A DNA stretch of 53,841 nt, taken from positions 1-53,841 of the forward strand of contig JAFUBA010000202.1 in NCBI GenBank assembly GCA_017460395.1. The letters are read 5' to 3'. Below the pieces are notes generated by a model. The model made no database searches. It was not told where the DNA came from and was given only the letters and a program-made list of their open reading frames with translations. The stretch's first letter is position 1, and each line of letters opens with the position of its first letter. Below, one piece after another: positions 1 through 7,619 of this stretch. The translations under genes and the position numbers were made by a program. This DNA is from Clostridia bacterium. Lineage in GTDB: Bacteria; Bacillota; Clostridia; Christensenellales; Aristaeellaceae.

Positions 1-38
1 ATCACAGAGGTCATCTTCTCGGAGTGATGCAGCCTTTC

Positions 39-87
39 GCATATGAAAAGGAGCAACCGTGAATGCACGGTGCTCCTTTTCATATGC
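39..87 (-). terminator. hairpin terminator after the alpha/beta hydrolase
   Basis: Positions 39-55 pair with 71-87 (17 bp), followed after one bulged A by an inner 5 bp stem (57-61 with 66-70). On the minus strand the hairpin lies directly downstream of the hydrolase stop codon at 93. The T-run sits inside the distal arm rather than after it, so this is a strong hairpin with an imperfect U-tract. Nothing else is seen in positions 1-38. Confidence 0.6.
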
Positions 88-92
88 CTGAT

Positions 93-1073
93 TCAGGCCT
101 CATAGAAGTCCAGGACCTTATCCCAGTAGGGGAAGAGAACGTCGTCGGTGGATCTATAAATCTCGTGGCGGGCATTGTCCACATGGCAGAACGTGCCATG
201 CTTCAGGCGGTCCGCAAAAGCCTTCTGGGGGGCTGCCTGCACGCTGGTATCCTGGTCTGCCTGGAAGACGAGGACGGGGAGATCCAGCTTTTCCACGGCG
301 CCTTCCTTCAGGATGGCCCTGGTCACGTTCAGTGATTCCAGTGTCCATCGGTAGGTGGGGCAGCTGTTCTGATAGTCCCTCGTGTCCTGCTTGATGCGGT
401 CGTACCAGTCAAACCGCTCCCGGCTCGTGGCACAGCTGGTGTCAAAGTCCTCCGGCCCGTGGTAGGGCTGGGAGACGAAGATCCGCTGCTTCTCCTTGCC
501 GAACAGGATCCCTGCCCGGCAGATGACTTTGGATACCCACACGGGGATTCCGCCCGTGTGCGGGGCGATCATGGGGGAGGAGAGAATGGCCCGGTCAAAG
601 ACGTCCGGGTGCGATTCCAGGAACAGAGCAGAGACGGCTCCGCCCATGGAATGTCCAAAGAGGAAGCAGGGACGTGGAAGGGAGGGCAGGAATGTGTCCG
701 TGATGGCCTCCAGGTCATCCACATAGTCCTGGAAGCGGCCGACCCACGTGTGGTCCTTGCCGGGGAGATCAGGATGGCGCCAGGAGTAGCCGTGTCCCCG
801 CTGATCATAGATCACCACGTTCAGACGGTTCTGGAGGAAGCCATAGACCATGTCGCTGAACTTGAGGGCACACTCGGTGAAGCCGTGCACCATGACCACG
901 GTCCCGCGGGGATCGTCTGCGCGGTAGAGATGCGCAGAGAGCGGCTTTCCGTCCTTTCCGGGTACGGTCTGTGCCTCCTCCCGCGCCTTCAGGAAGGGGA
1001 GGATGATCTTCTCCATGGAGGAAGCATAGTTTTCTTCAGATACCAGCCCGCGGTGAAATACAGCCTCTGCCAT
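93..1073 (-). CDS. alpha/beta hydrolase, lysophospholipase-like (serine aminopeptidase S33 / hydrolase_4 type)
   Basis: A cytoplasmic esterase or lipase-like enzyme of about 326 residues with no signal peptide. The fold is shown by the oxyanion-side VMVHGFTE motif, the nucleophile elbow GHSMGGA (Ser nucleophile), a late Asp in QADQDTSV and the catalytic His in NARHEIY. This layout is typical of monoglyceride lipase and lysophospholipase relatives; the real substrate is unknown. The start at 1073 was chosen because GAGGAGG lies about 8 nt upstream. That ribosome binding site overlaps the stop codon of the flavodiiron gene, so the two are translationally adjacent and form an operon. The reading frame stays open upstream to 1157, but those residues overlap the neighbouring gene and lack a good ribosome binding site. 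Confidence 0.85.
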   Translation of the reverse strand: MAEAVFHRGLVSEENYASSMEKIILPFLKAREEAQTVPGKDGKPLSAHLYRADDPRGTVVMVHGFTECALKFSDMVYGFLQNRLNVVIYDQRGHGYSWRHPDLPGKDHTWVGRFQDYVDDLEAITDTFLPSLPRPCFLFGHSMGGAVSALFLESHPDVFDRAILSSPMIAPHTGGIPVWVSKVICRAGILFGKEKQRIFVSQPYHGPEDFDTSCATSRERFDWYDRIKQDTRDYQNSCPTYRWTLESLNVTRAILKEGAVEKLDLPVLVFQADQDTSVQAAPQKAFADRLKHGTFCHVDNARHEIYRSTDDVLFPYWDKVLDFYEA

Positions 1074-1086
1074 GTCAGGCGCCTCC

Positions 1087-2271
1087 TCAGTCTTTATCGC
1101 ACGCAAGGACGCTGTCTGTGACCGCCTGCACGAGTGCGTCCAGCGGCTCCCGGTCACTTTCCTTCAGGGCGCCGCGGATGGTGAGGGTGGGCTCCAGCAC
1201 GGTGATGTTCTTCATGCCTTCCAGCTCTGCCTTCATGCACTTGGCTGCCATGGGTGCCCAGGAACCGTTTTCCACCAGCGCGACGGTTCTGCCCTGGAAG
1301 TTCTTCGCCTTCAGATGGTGGAGCAGGTCGTCCATGAAGGGCATGAGGCCTGCATTGTAGGTGGAGGCGCACAGCACCAGATGGGAGCAGCGGAAGGCGG
1401 TGGCGAGGGTCTCGGAGGCATCGTCCCGGGCGAGATCTGCAAAGAAGATGTCCCGGCCGAGCCGCTGATCCAGACCGTCTGCGATCTTTTCGGCGACCGC
1501 GGCGGTATTGCCGTGCAGGGAAGCGTAGGCCACCAGGACGGTGTTGTCCTCGGGGGTATAGGTGGACCAGCAGTTGTACTTTTCAAGCACGTGGCCGATG
1601 GTCGCGTCCAGATCGGGACCGTGGAGAGGGCAGATGGTCTGGATGTCCAGCCCCGCTGCCTTCTTGAGCACGGCCTGCACCTGGGGTCCGTACTTGCCGA
1701 CGATATTGAGATAATAGCGGCGGGCGTCGTCATCCCAGAAGGCCGGGTCTGCGGCATCTTCGTCTCGGCTGCCGAAGCGGCCGAAGGCATCGGCGCTGAA
1801 GAGGATCTTCTCGGTCTCCTCATAGGTCATCATGACCTCGGGCCAGTGTACCATGGGCGCGGTGACGAAGTTCAGCCGGTGGGTGCCCGTCTCCAGCACA
1901 TCCCCCTCCTTGACCACAAGGCGCTTTGTGTCACCGAGATCGAAGTAGTTTTCCAGCAGCTGGAAGGTCTTCACATTGCCGACGATGCACACGTCCGGAA
2001 ACAGGTCGAGAAAAAAGCGCAGGGAGGACGCATGGTCCGGCTCCACATGGGAGACGACAAGATAGTCGGGCTTCCTGCCGCCGAGGGCGCCGAGCAGGTT
2101 CTTCTCATAGTCCGCATGGCAGCGCGCATCCACCGTGTCCATGACGACGACTTTCTCATCGAGAATGACATAGGAATTGTAGCAGACACCGTCCAGAAGC
2201 TGGTACTGACCCTCAAACAGATCAATCTCGGTATCGTGGGTTCCGATATATTGAACAGAAGATGAATACAT
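1087..2271 (-). CDS. fprA: A-type flavoprotein / flavodiiron protein (oxygen or NO reductase)
   Basis: A soluble enzyme of 394 residues that reduces O2 to water and/or NO to N2O in anaerobes. The N-terminal metallo-beta-lactamase-like domain keeps all diiron ligands: H75, E77, D79 and H80 in HVEPDH, H142 in VHWPEV, D161 in FSADAFG and H217 in CPLHGP. A flavodoxin domain follows from about residue 250 (VAYASLHGNTAAVAEKI binds FMN phosphate). There is no C-terminal rubredoxin domain, so it is the minimal class A form common in Clostridia and needs a separate electron donor, which is not in this window. The start at 2271 follows AAGGAGG. It is the first gene of a two-gene operon with the hydrolase. 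Whether O2 or NO is preferred cannot be read from the sequence. Confidence 0.93.
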   Translation of the reverse strand: MYSSSVQYIGTHDTEIDLFEGQYQLLDGVCYNSYVILDEKVVVMDTVDARCHADYEKNLLGALGGRKPDYLVVSHVEPDHASSLRFFLDLFPDVCIVGNVKTFQLLENYFDLGDTKRLVVKEGDVLETGTHRLNFVTAPMVHWPEVMMTYEETEKILFSADAFGRFGSRDEDAADPAFWDDDARRYYLNIVGKYGPQVQAVLKKAAGLDIQTICPLHGPDLDATIGHVLEKYNCWSTYTPEDNTVLVAYASLHGNTAAVAEKIADGLDQRLGRDIFFADLARDDASETLATAFRCSHLVLCASTYNAGLMPFMDDLLHHLKAKNFQGRTVALVENGSWAPMAAKCMKAELEGMKNITVLEPTLTIRGALKESDREPLDALVQAVTDSVLACDKD

Positions 2272-2298
2272 GGGATCCTCCTTCAGGCTGTGACACCT

Positions 2299-2333
2299 TT
2301 GTGTATATTTTGACCGCAGGGAAGTATACACAA
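2299..2333. promoter_or_regulatory. 9-bp inverted repeat overlapping the flavodiiron promoter
   Basis: TTGTGTATA (2299-2307) and TATACACAA (2325-2333) form a perfect inverted repeat with a 17-nt gap. The right half overlaps the -10 box of the fprA promoter and the left half lies just past the expected start of transcription. This is a good geometry for an operator. It does not match the Rex or Fnr consensus; the regulator is unknown. Confidence 0.5.
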
Positions 2334-2351
2334 TTTTGCGGGCAGTGTGAA
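2323..2351 (-). promoter_or_regulatory. promoter of the flavodiiron operon
   Basis: On the minus strand, -35 TTCACA (2351-2346), a 17-bp spacer and -10 TATACT (2328-2323). The expected transcription start is near 2316, giving a leader of about 45 nt before the ATG at 2271. Confidence 0.65.
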
Positions 2352-2602
2352 GGAGAGATTTTTGATGAGAAAGCTCCGAAAGCATGACTTACGTGCCAGG
2401 TGCCATTCCAGATGTAACAAACTTTCCTGATCCTGCAGGAAAAAGCACATAAAGGTCGAAGTACTTACAAATTGAATTGGTCCTAATTTGCTTATTCGGA
2501 GGTGCTCCTGAAGCGCGGGGCACAGAAAGGACCATGAGAACTGCCGACAGCAGGGATGAAAAAGTACCTTCATCTCTTCGGCGGAGGAAAGGAAGGCAGA
2601 CC

Positions 2603-3745
2603 ATGAAGGGCGAAGCACAGGGAAAGAAGAGAGATCCCTTCAAAATTGTCGTGATCATCACGGCGATCCTCGGCATCCTGGCGGCAGCATGTATTGCCGG
2701 CAGCAGGTATGCGGCCAAACTGAAACAGGACAGGCTCCAGGAGATGACCGATGAGGTCACCAGCCGCAATGAGGAACTGAAGGTGGAGTATGAGGCCGCG
2801 CTGGCAGAATTTGAGCGGGAGAACGCATCGGGTGCCAACCTGGCCTGGCCCATTCCCCGGCAGGAAGGCTGGGATGTGATCGACCTGACCAGCTATCCGC
2901 TGGAAAATACCACCACCGTCACCATGACGCGCCAGGAGACCCTCTACAACGGCATGCTGCTGGTGAACGAATGGCACTCAAGGCCGGATGACTTCCTGGA
3001 AGATCAGCTGGTGAGCGTCTCCAAGGCCACCAACCGCACCGTAAGCGTGCGCGACAACAACGTGCGCATGTTCCCGGATGCTGTGGAAGCGCTCCGCCAG
3101 GCCATTGAGGATGCAAAGGCGCAGAACCTGGAATACTTTGTGGCCCATGAAGGCTACCGCTCCTGGGATGAGCAGAATGCCCTGTTCCAGGCGCAGATGG
3201 AACGCTACAAGGAATATTCAGAGGCAGAGCAGATTGAGCGTGCCAAGAAGGCCGTCAACATGCCCGGCACCAGCGATTACAATGCGGGCCAGACCATCCG
3301 TCTCATCCTCTACAAGAAGGGGGACGATGCGGTCAATAACCTGAAGTTCTTTGAGAGTGACCAGGGCGTGTGGATGTACCACAATGCCTGGAAGTACGGC
3401 CTCGTCTTCCGTTTCCCGCTGGCGGACTATCCGATCAAGGGAACACAGGACAAGAGCTACAAGACCGGTGTGAGCGTCAAGCTTCAGAACTTCCGCTATG
3501 TGGGCAAGGGCAATGCGGCCGTCATGCATACCCTGGACCTGTGCATGGAAGAATATCTGGACTACCTGACCGAGCATCCGCATATCGCGGTGTTCGAGGA
3601 CGGTCAGCTGAGGTATGAGATCGTCAGGGAGTACGTCGGAGGCGGCGATCCCTTCACGGTGCATGTGACGCAGAAGAGCGGCGTTACGAACCGCGTGACC
3701 AGTCTGGACAACATGGGATATGTCGTGACGGTATTTGAATATTGA
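2603..3745 (+). CDS. membrane-anchored VanY/M15B-like protein lacking the zinc ligands (probable pseudopeptidase)
   Basis: About 380 residues: a short basic cytoplasmic tail, one membrane segment (about residues 14-34), a helical stalk and an extracytoplasmic domain with the D-Ala-D-Ala carboxypeptidase VanY fold. Family landmarks are clear: EGYRSWDEQ, PGTSDYNAG, NAWKYGLVFRFP and NFRYVGKGNA. In active members the second reads SEHQTGxAxD and the last is preceded by EPWH. Here the first ligand His is Tyr, the Asp is Arg, and EPWH has become KLQN, so both His ligands, the Asp ligand and the catalytic Glu are all gone. A wall-binding or regulatory role is more likely than hydrolysis. The start at 2603 has an AGGAAGG-like site upstream; an in-frame ATG at 2534 with AAAGGA is an alternative. 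The 331 bases before it (2272-2602) hold the fprA promoter and no other gene; no clear promoter for this gene was found. Confidence 0.85.
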   Translation: MKGEAQGKKRDPFKIVVIITAILGILAAACIAGSRYAAKLKQDRLQEMTDEVTSRNEELKVEYEAALAEFERENASGANLAWPIPRQEGWDVIDLTSYPLENTTTVTMTRQETLYNGMLLVNEWHSRPDDFLEDQLVSVSKATNRTVSVRDNNVRMFPDAVEALRQAIEDAKAQNLEYFVAHEGYRSWDEQNALFQAQMERYKEYSEAEQIERAKKAVNMPGTSDYNAGQTIRLILYKKGDDAVNNLKFFESDQGVWMYHNAWKYGLVFRFPLADYPIKGTQDKSYKTGVSVKLQNFRYVGKGNAAVMHTLDLCMEEYLDYLTEHPHIAVFEDGQLRYEIVREYVGGGDPFTVHVTQKSGVTNRVTSLDNMGYVVTVFEY

Positions 3746-3783
3746 AAAAAGCGTGCGCATGCCTTTGCATGCGCACGTTTTTT
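3745..3783. terminator. bidirectional intrinsic terminator
   Basis: A perfect 11-bp stem (3752-3762 with 3767-3777), loop CTTT, flanked by A6 on the left and T6 on the right. It therefore ends transcripts of the VanY-like gene (+) and of the MBOAT gene (-), whose stop codon overlaps the T-run. Confidence 0.92.
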
Positions 3784-5144
3784 CAGAACTGGAAATAGAC
3801 AAAGGGTGCATAGCCCTCAGCTGTGATGGCAGCAAGGGAGAGCAGAAGGAGAAGAAGGCAGACGGCCGTGGAAAGCCCCGGTTTTACGCGCAGACGGTCC
3901 GGCAGCGGAACGAAACTGAACAGTCCGCAGATGAGCAGCATGGGCACATAGGATATGCACAGCAGCTTTGCCTCCGGGCTCGCGGCGCCATAAAGCCCGA
4001 GGAGGGCTTCAAAGAGCGGGCGCCCGAAGCCGGAAAACAGTCCCCAGCCAAGAAAGACCAGAAAGAAGGTGCCTGCCTGGCGGAGGATCCCGGGGATGCG
4101 CTCATAGAAAGCGTGCCCCAGCAGGAAGCGCTTTTCCAGGATCAGAAGGAAGGCAAAGTACAGCCCCCACAGGACAAAGTGCCAGCCGGCCCCGTGCCAC
4201 AGGCCCGTCAGCGCCCAGACGATCAGCACGTTGAGATCCCGCCGGACACGCCCGCGGCGGCTGCCGCCGAGGGGAAAGTAGACATACTCTCGAAACCACC
4301 CGGTCAGGGTCATATGCCATCTGCGCCAGAAGTCGGTGAGGCTCCTGGCCATATACGGGCGGCGGAAGTTTTCAGGAAACCGGAAGCCAAGGCATTCACC
4401 CAGCCCCAGGGCCATGTCGGAATAGCCGGAGAAGTCAAAGAAGATCTGGAAGGAGAAGGCCAGGAGCCCGAGCCAGGCGCCGAGGGTGCCGGCGGAGGAA
4501 AAGTCCCGGTTCACCTGTCCCCAGAAGCGCCCCATGCTGTCGGCCAGCAGGACCTTCTTAGCAAGGCCCACGGAGAACCTGAAAAGTCCTGAGCGCATCT
4601 CGGACCAGGCAGGGCGCGGGTGCCTGAGGAGCTGTTCCTCCAGGTCCGTGTACCTCACGATCGGGCCTGCAACGAGCTGCGGGAACAGGGAGAGATACAC
4701 GCCGAAGACGAGAAACTGTCTCTGTACCCGGCTCTCCCCGCGCCACACGTCCAGGAGATAGGACATCGCCTGAAAGGTGAAAAAGGAGATCCCGGCGGGC
4801 AGGGGCGGCGTGGGGAAATTCCAGGAAAGTCCGGTCAGCTGGTTCCACGTGTCCCGGAACAGTCCCGCATACTTGAAGATGAGAAGCGGTAAAAGGTTCA
4901 GGGCGATGAGCAGGGCAAGCACGGACCTGCGTTTTTTTTCGCCTCGGACCATCAGGAGGGCGCCGAAATAGTTCAGCAGGAGGGAAAATCCGAGCAGAAG
5001 CAGCCAGAGGGGATTGCCCCAGCCGTAAAAGAAGAGCGAAGCGCAGAAGAGGAAGGGAAGCCTCGCCCGAGAAGGCATCGCCCGGTATCCGAGGAGGGTC
5101 AGGGGCATCATGAGGAGGAGAAACGTGATGGAACTGAAGATCAT
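3783..5144 (-). CDS. MBOAT family O-acyltransferase (AlgI/PatA-like)
   Basis: A polytopic membrane protein of 453 residues with about 10-12 hydrophobic segments. MBOAT landmarks are present: the PAGISFFTFQAMSYL region, the DFWRRWHMTLTGWFREYVYFPLGGSR loop region (given here by its key residues RRWH, WFREY and PLGGSR), and the conserved active-site His in TGLWHGAGW. AlgI-type members carry acyl groups, usually acetyl, across the membrane for O-acylation of exported polysaccharide or wall polymers. The partners expected for the extracytoplasmic transfer step are encoded next door: an SGNH protein and a DHHW protein. The gene starts 10 bp after the stop of the DUF4358 lipoprotein gene, so it is the last gene of a three-gene operon. 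The polymer that is modified is not identifiable. Confidence 0.9.
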   Translation of the reverse strand: MIFSSITFLLLMMPLTLLGYRAMPSRARLPFLFCASLFFYGWGNPLWLLLLGFSLLLNYFGALLMVRGEKKRRSVLALLIALNLLPLLIFKYAGLFRDTWNQLTGLSWNFPTPPLPAGISFFTFQAMSYLLDVWRGESRVQRQFLVFGVYLSLFPQLVAGPIVRYTDLEEQLLRHPRPAWSEMRSGLFRFSVGLAKKVLLADSMGRFWGQVNRDFSSAGTLGAWLGLLAFSFQIFFDFSGYSDMALGLGECLGFRFPENFRRPYMARSLTDFWRRWHMTLTGWFREYVYFPLGGSRRGRVRRDLNVLIVWALTGLWHGAGWHFVLWGLYFAFLLILEKRFLLGHAFYERIPGILRQAGTFFLVFLGWGLFSGFGRPLFEALLGLYGAASPEAKLLCISYVPMLLICGLFSFVPLPDRLRVKPGLSTAVCLLLLLLSLAAITAEGYAPFVYFQF

Positions 5145-5154
5145 GCTGCAGACC

Positions 5155-5631
5155 TCATGGATTGCCCTTCAGGAAGGCGGCAGTCTCCTCCTCCGCGTGT
5201 TCCCCTACGATCAGGGCCACGGTGAGGCCGCTTCTTGATACCTTTGCGCCGCTCAGCAGCTGATAGGCCTCCGGCAGATAGTTGCGCGTCTCCTTCTGGC
5301 GCTGGAGAAGATAGTTGCCGAGTCGCTCCTCGATCCGCCCGGCGGCATCCGCGTCCGCTGCCCTGAGGACGATCACTTCCCGCCCGCTGAGATCCTCCGT
5401 ACCAAGGTACACGGACTCCGTATAGTCGCTTTTTTCGATGCCGATCACATCGGTAAGATCGTCCCGGTAGAGCTGCACAAGCTGGTCCCGGTCGGAAAGG
5501 GCCGTCTGAGCCAGCTCGCTGAGGGGGACGGGGACCGCGTCCGTCTGAGGGGCCGGATTTTTGGCTGCGCAGCCGGACAGCAGAAGGCCAAGGAGGGCAA
5601 GGAGCAAAAGGAGAGATACAGGTTTTCTCAT
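5155..5631 (-). CDS. DUF4358 domain lipoprotein
   Basis: A 158-residue lipoprotein: a hydrophobic signal ending in the lipobox LLSG-C (Cys about residue 20), then one DUF4358 domain. The domain is recognised by IGIEKSDYTESVYLG, the VIVLRAADADAAGRIEERL helix region and the GLTVALIVG strand. The function of DUF4358 is unknown; in Firmicutes these proteins often accompany MBOAT and DHHW genes, as here. The start at 5631 was chosen because it gives a proper signal peptide; AAGAAGTGG is the likely ribosome binding site. It is the middle gene of the SGNH-DUF4358-MBOAT operon. It also shows that this organism uses the standard lipobox. Confidence 0.85.
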   Translation of the reverse strand: MRKPVSLLLLLALLGLLLSGCAAKNPAPQTDAVPVPLSELAQTALSDRDQLVQLYRDDLTDVIGIEKSDYTESVYLGTEDLSGREVIVLRAADADAAGRIEERLGNYLLQRQKETRNYLPEAYQLLSGAKVSRSGLTVALIVGEHAEEETAAFLKGNP

Positions 5632-5669
5632 ATGAGCCACTTCTTCTTTTTGATTTTGGAATGGTACAG

Positions 5670-6407
5670 TCACATGTCCGGCACCCATCGGCCGGCATCA
5701 TATTCGCTCTGGGCAAAGTCCAGAAGGGCCTGAACCCACACGGCGTTGCCCTCCTCATTCAGATGGTACTCCCCGTCCTGGGAGAGGGCCATGGGCAGAA
5801 GGCCGTCACTGCCCTTGAGCGGCGTTGAAATGTCGATGTAGGTGGCACCGACCTCCCCGCACTTCTCTTTCAGGGCCTCATTGTAGAGATCCCAGTCGTC
5901 CTGCAGGTGCCGGACTTGCTCGACGGCATTGGTGACAGGGGTCAGGGAGAAAAAGTATACGCGGGTGTCCTTTGCGTACTTATCCATGAAGCCCATCATC
6001 CGCTCCACATGGCCCATGCCGGCCTCCACCCTTCGACCGATGGTATCGTTGAGGCCGGCCAGGAAGAACAGCTTCGGGGGCTGCAGGGCGCCGGCGATTT
6101 CCACCATGCTCATCTCCTGCCCGCGGAACATCAGGTTGACCGCATCCTCTGAGCCCATGGGATGCTCCTGGGAGGCGGCCAGCATGGTGTAGCTGTAGGC
6201 GGTGCAGAAGGTGACGTCCCGGAAAAAGCCGGGATCCTCCTCCTGGAGGGGAGCAATGTAGTTGCGCAGCATGCGCACCAGGGAGTCTCCCACAAAGAGC
6301 GAGCCATCATAGTAGGTGGCGAGGACACTGTCGGGAAGGCGCTCGGCGAGGGCGGGGGAGGCGGTGAGACAAAGGGCGAGAAGGCAGATCAGGATGCGCT
6401 TGAACAT
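5670..6407 (-). CDS. secreted SGNH/GDSL-like hydrolase
   Basis: A 245-residue exported protein with a signal peptide (about residues 1-21, cleavage after ALA). SGNH blocks are visible: block I SLFVGDSLVRML with the nucleophile Ser, the block III Asn in AGLNDTIG, and a C-terminal Asp/His pair in DGEYHLNEEG. Members of this family act as extracytoplasmic acyl-esterases or acyltransferases, fitting the MBOAT gene in the same operon. The start at 6407 has GGAG 7 nt upstream. The frame stays open far upstream (to 7082) but that part is antisense to the DHHW gene and lacks a signal sequence. The next gene starts 38 bp downstream. Confidence 0.87.
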   Translation of the reverse strand: MFKRILICLLALCLTASPALAERLPDSVLATYYDGSLFVGDSLVRMLRNYIAPLQEEDPGFFRDVTFCTAYSYTMLAASQEHPMGSEDAVNLMFRGQEMSMVEIAGALQPPKLFFLAGLNDTIGRRVEAGMGHVERMMGFMDKYAKDTRVYFFSLTPVTNAVEQVRHLQDDWDLYNEALKEKCGEVGATYIDISTPLKGSDGLLPMALSQDGEYHLNEEGNAVWVQALLDFAQSEYDAGRWVPDM

Positions 6408-6444
6408 TTTTTTCTCCGGATGCGGCGGAGTTCGGCCGCGCTTT

Positions 6445-6471
6445 TTGCTTTTTTGGGAAAGAAGGTATAAT
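6445..6471 (+). promoter_or_regulatory. promoter of the DHHW gene
   Basis: A perfect TATAAT -10 box at 6466-6471. The best upstream matches are TTGCTT (6445-6450, spacer 15) or TTTTTG (6442-6447, spacer 18), so the -35 box is weak. Confidence 0.55.
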
Positions 6472-6472
6472 A

Positions 6473-6496
6473 CCAGGCAGTCAAAAGAATGCCTGG
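6473..6496 (+). promoter_or_regulatory. inverted repeat at the DHHW transcription start
   Basis: CCAGGCA (6473-6479) and TGCCTGG (6490-6496), 10-nt loop, just downstream of the -10 box. In RNA it would form a hairpin whose right arm reaches the first two bases of the GGAGG ribosome binding site (6495-6499); in DNA it could be an operator. Confidence 0.45.
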
Positions 6497-6506
6497 AGGT
6501 ATGTAC

Positions 6507-7616
6507 ATGGAGAGGCAAACGCGTCGGGATGCCTGGACCGTCGGTCTTCTGCTCGGGGGCCTGCTGGCCCTGGGGCTCTGGGCCGGCTTCTTTCACAGGG
6601 GAGATTTTTCCGACCGGGAGCGCCGGTACCTGAGCGAGGCCCCGGCACTGCCGCGCCTCCATGAGACATGGAAGACGGACCGCGAGGTGGAATCTTACCT
6701 GAGCGACCGGGTGCCCATGCGCCACCTCCTGGTGGGGATCAATGCCGGGATGAGCGAGGCAACGGGCAGGGTATCCGAGATGGAGACATGGCACGTCGGG
6801 GATGCCATCGTGGAGCAGCCTGTCACGGGACAGAGGGATACGATCCTTCGAAGGGCAGAGCAGTTTGAACGCCTCGCCGGGGAAATCGGCGCACCGGTCT
6901 ATTTCCTGACGCCGCCCACCCACGGCTTTCTCCTCAAGGAAAGCATGCCGGGCTACATGGGCGCGCTCTATGACGGGGAGGCGGACCTCCTGGAGGCGCT
7001 TCGCTCGACGGGAAAGATGATCGAGCTGCCAGAGGAATTTGCGGCATCGCCTGAGACGGTCTACTACCGCACGGATCACCACTGGACACTGGACGGAGCC
7101 TCCATGGCCTATGATGCCGTATGCAGGGCAATGGGCTTTGAGCGCGTGTCACAGGAGGATTTTACCTGCCGGGAATTCCCCGGCTTTTATGGCACCACCT
7201 TCAGCCGCTCGGGGCTCCTGTTTGCCCGGGCGGATACGATCCGCACGGCGGAAAAGGAGGGCGGGAGGCTGTATATCGGGGACAGCGGCGAGACGTTTGA
7301 CTACCTGATCTTCCCGGAGCACGCCGAGACCTATGACGGGTATGCCGTGTACCTTGGTGGCAACCACGGCTACCTTGAGATCACGGGGGAAAACGCAGAC
7401 GGCGGCACCCTGCTTGTCTACAAGGATTCCTTTGCCAACTGCCTCCTGCCGCTGCTTGCGGCAAGCTTCCGGAAGGTGGTCGCGGTGGATGTGAGGTACT
7501 ATGCGGGGAGCGCGCAGGAGGCGGCCAGGGCAGCCGGGGACGTGGATGCGATCCTCTGCTGCTACTCCCTGGACAGCCTCATGAACGATACAAACCTCGC
7601 AAGGAAGCTCAGGTGA
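6507..7616 (+). CDS. DHHW family protein (AlgX/SGNH-related, exopolysaccharide acylation partner)
   Basis: A 369-residue protein with an N-terminal signal anchor (about residues 9-28) and a long extracytoplasmic domain. The signature YYRTDHHWTLDGA is the DHHW motif that names this family and resembles the catalytic Asp-His of AlgJ/AlgX acetyltransferases. A late VYKDSFANCLLP motif supplies the Ser expected of the SGNH-like nucleophile. The gene is divergent from the SGNH-DUF4358-MBOAT operon across a 99-bp spacer, which suggests a joint role in putting acyl groups on an envelope polymer. The start at 6507 is preferred because GGAGG lies 7 nt upstream; the ATG at 6501 is too close to it. It ends 4 bp from the convergent M20 gene, with no terminator between them. 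Confidence 0.88.
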   Translation: MERQTRRDAWTVGLLLGGLLALGLWAGFFHRGDFSDRERRYLSEAPALPRLHETWKTDREVESYLSDRVPMRHLLVGINAGMSEATGRVSEMETWHVGDAIVEQPVTGQRDTILRRAEQFERLAGEIGAPVYFLTPPTHGFLLKESMPGYMGALYDGEADLLEALRSTGKMIELPEEFAASPETVYYRTDHHWTLDGASMAYDAVCRAMGFERVSQEDFTCREFPGFYGTTFSRSGLLFARADTIRTAEKEGGRLYIGDSGETFDYLIFPEHAETYDGYAVYLGGNHGYLEITGENADGGTLLVYKDSFANCLLPLLAASFRKVVAVDVRYYAGSAQEAARAAGDVDAILCCYSLDSLMNDTNLARKLR

Positions 7617-7619
7617 GGC

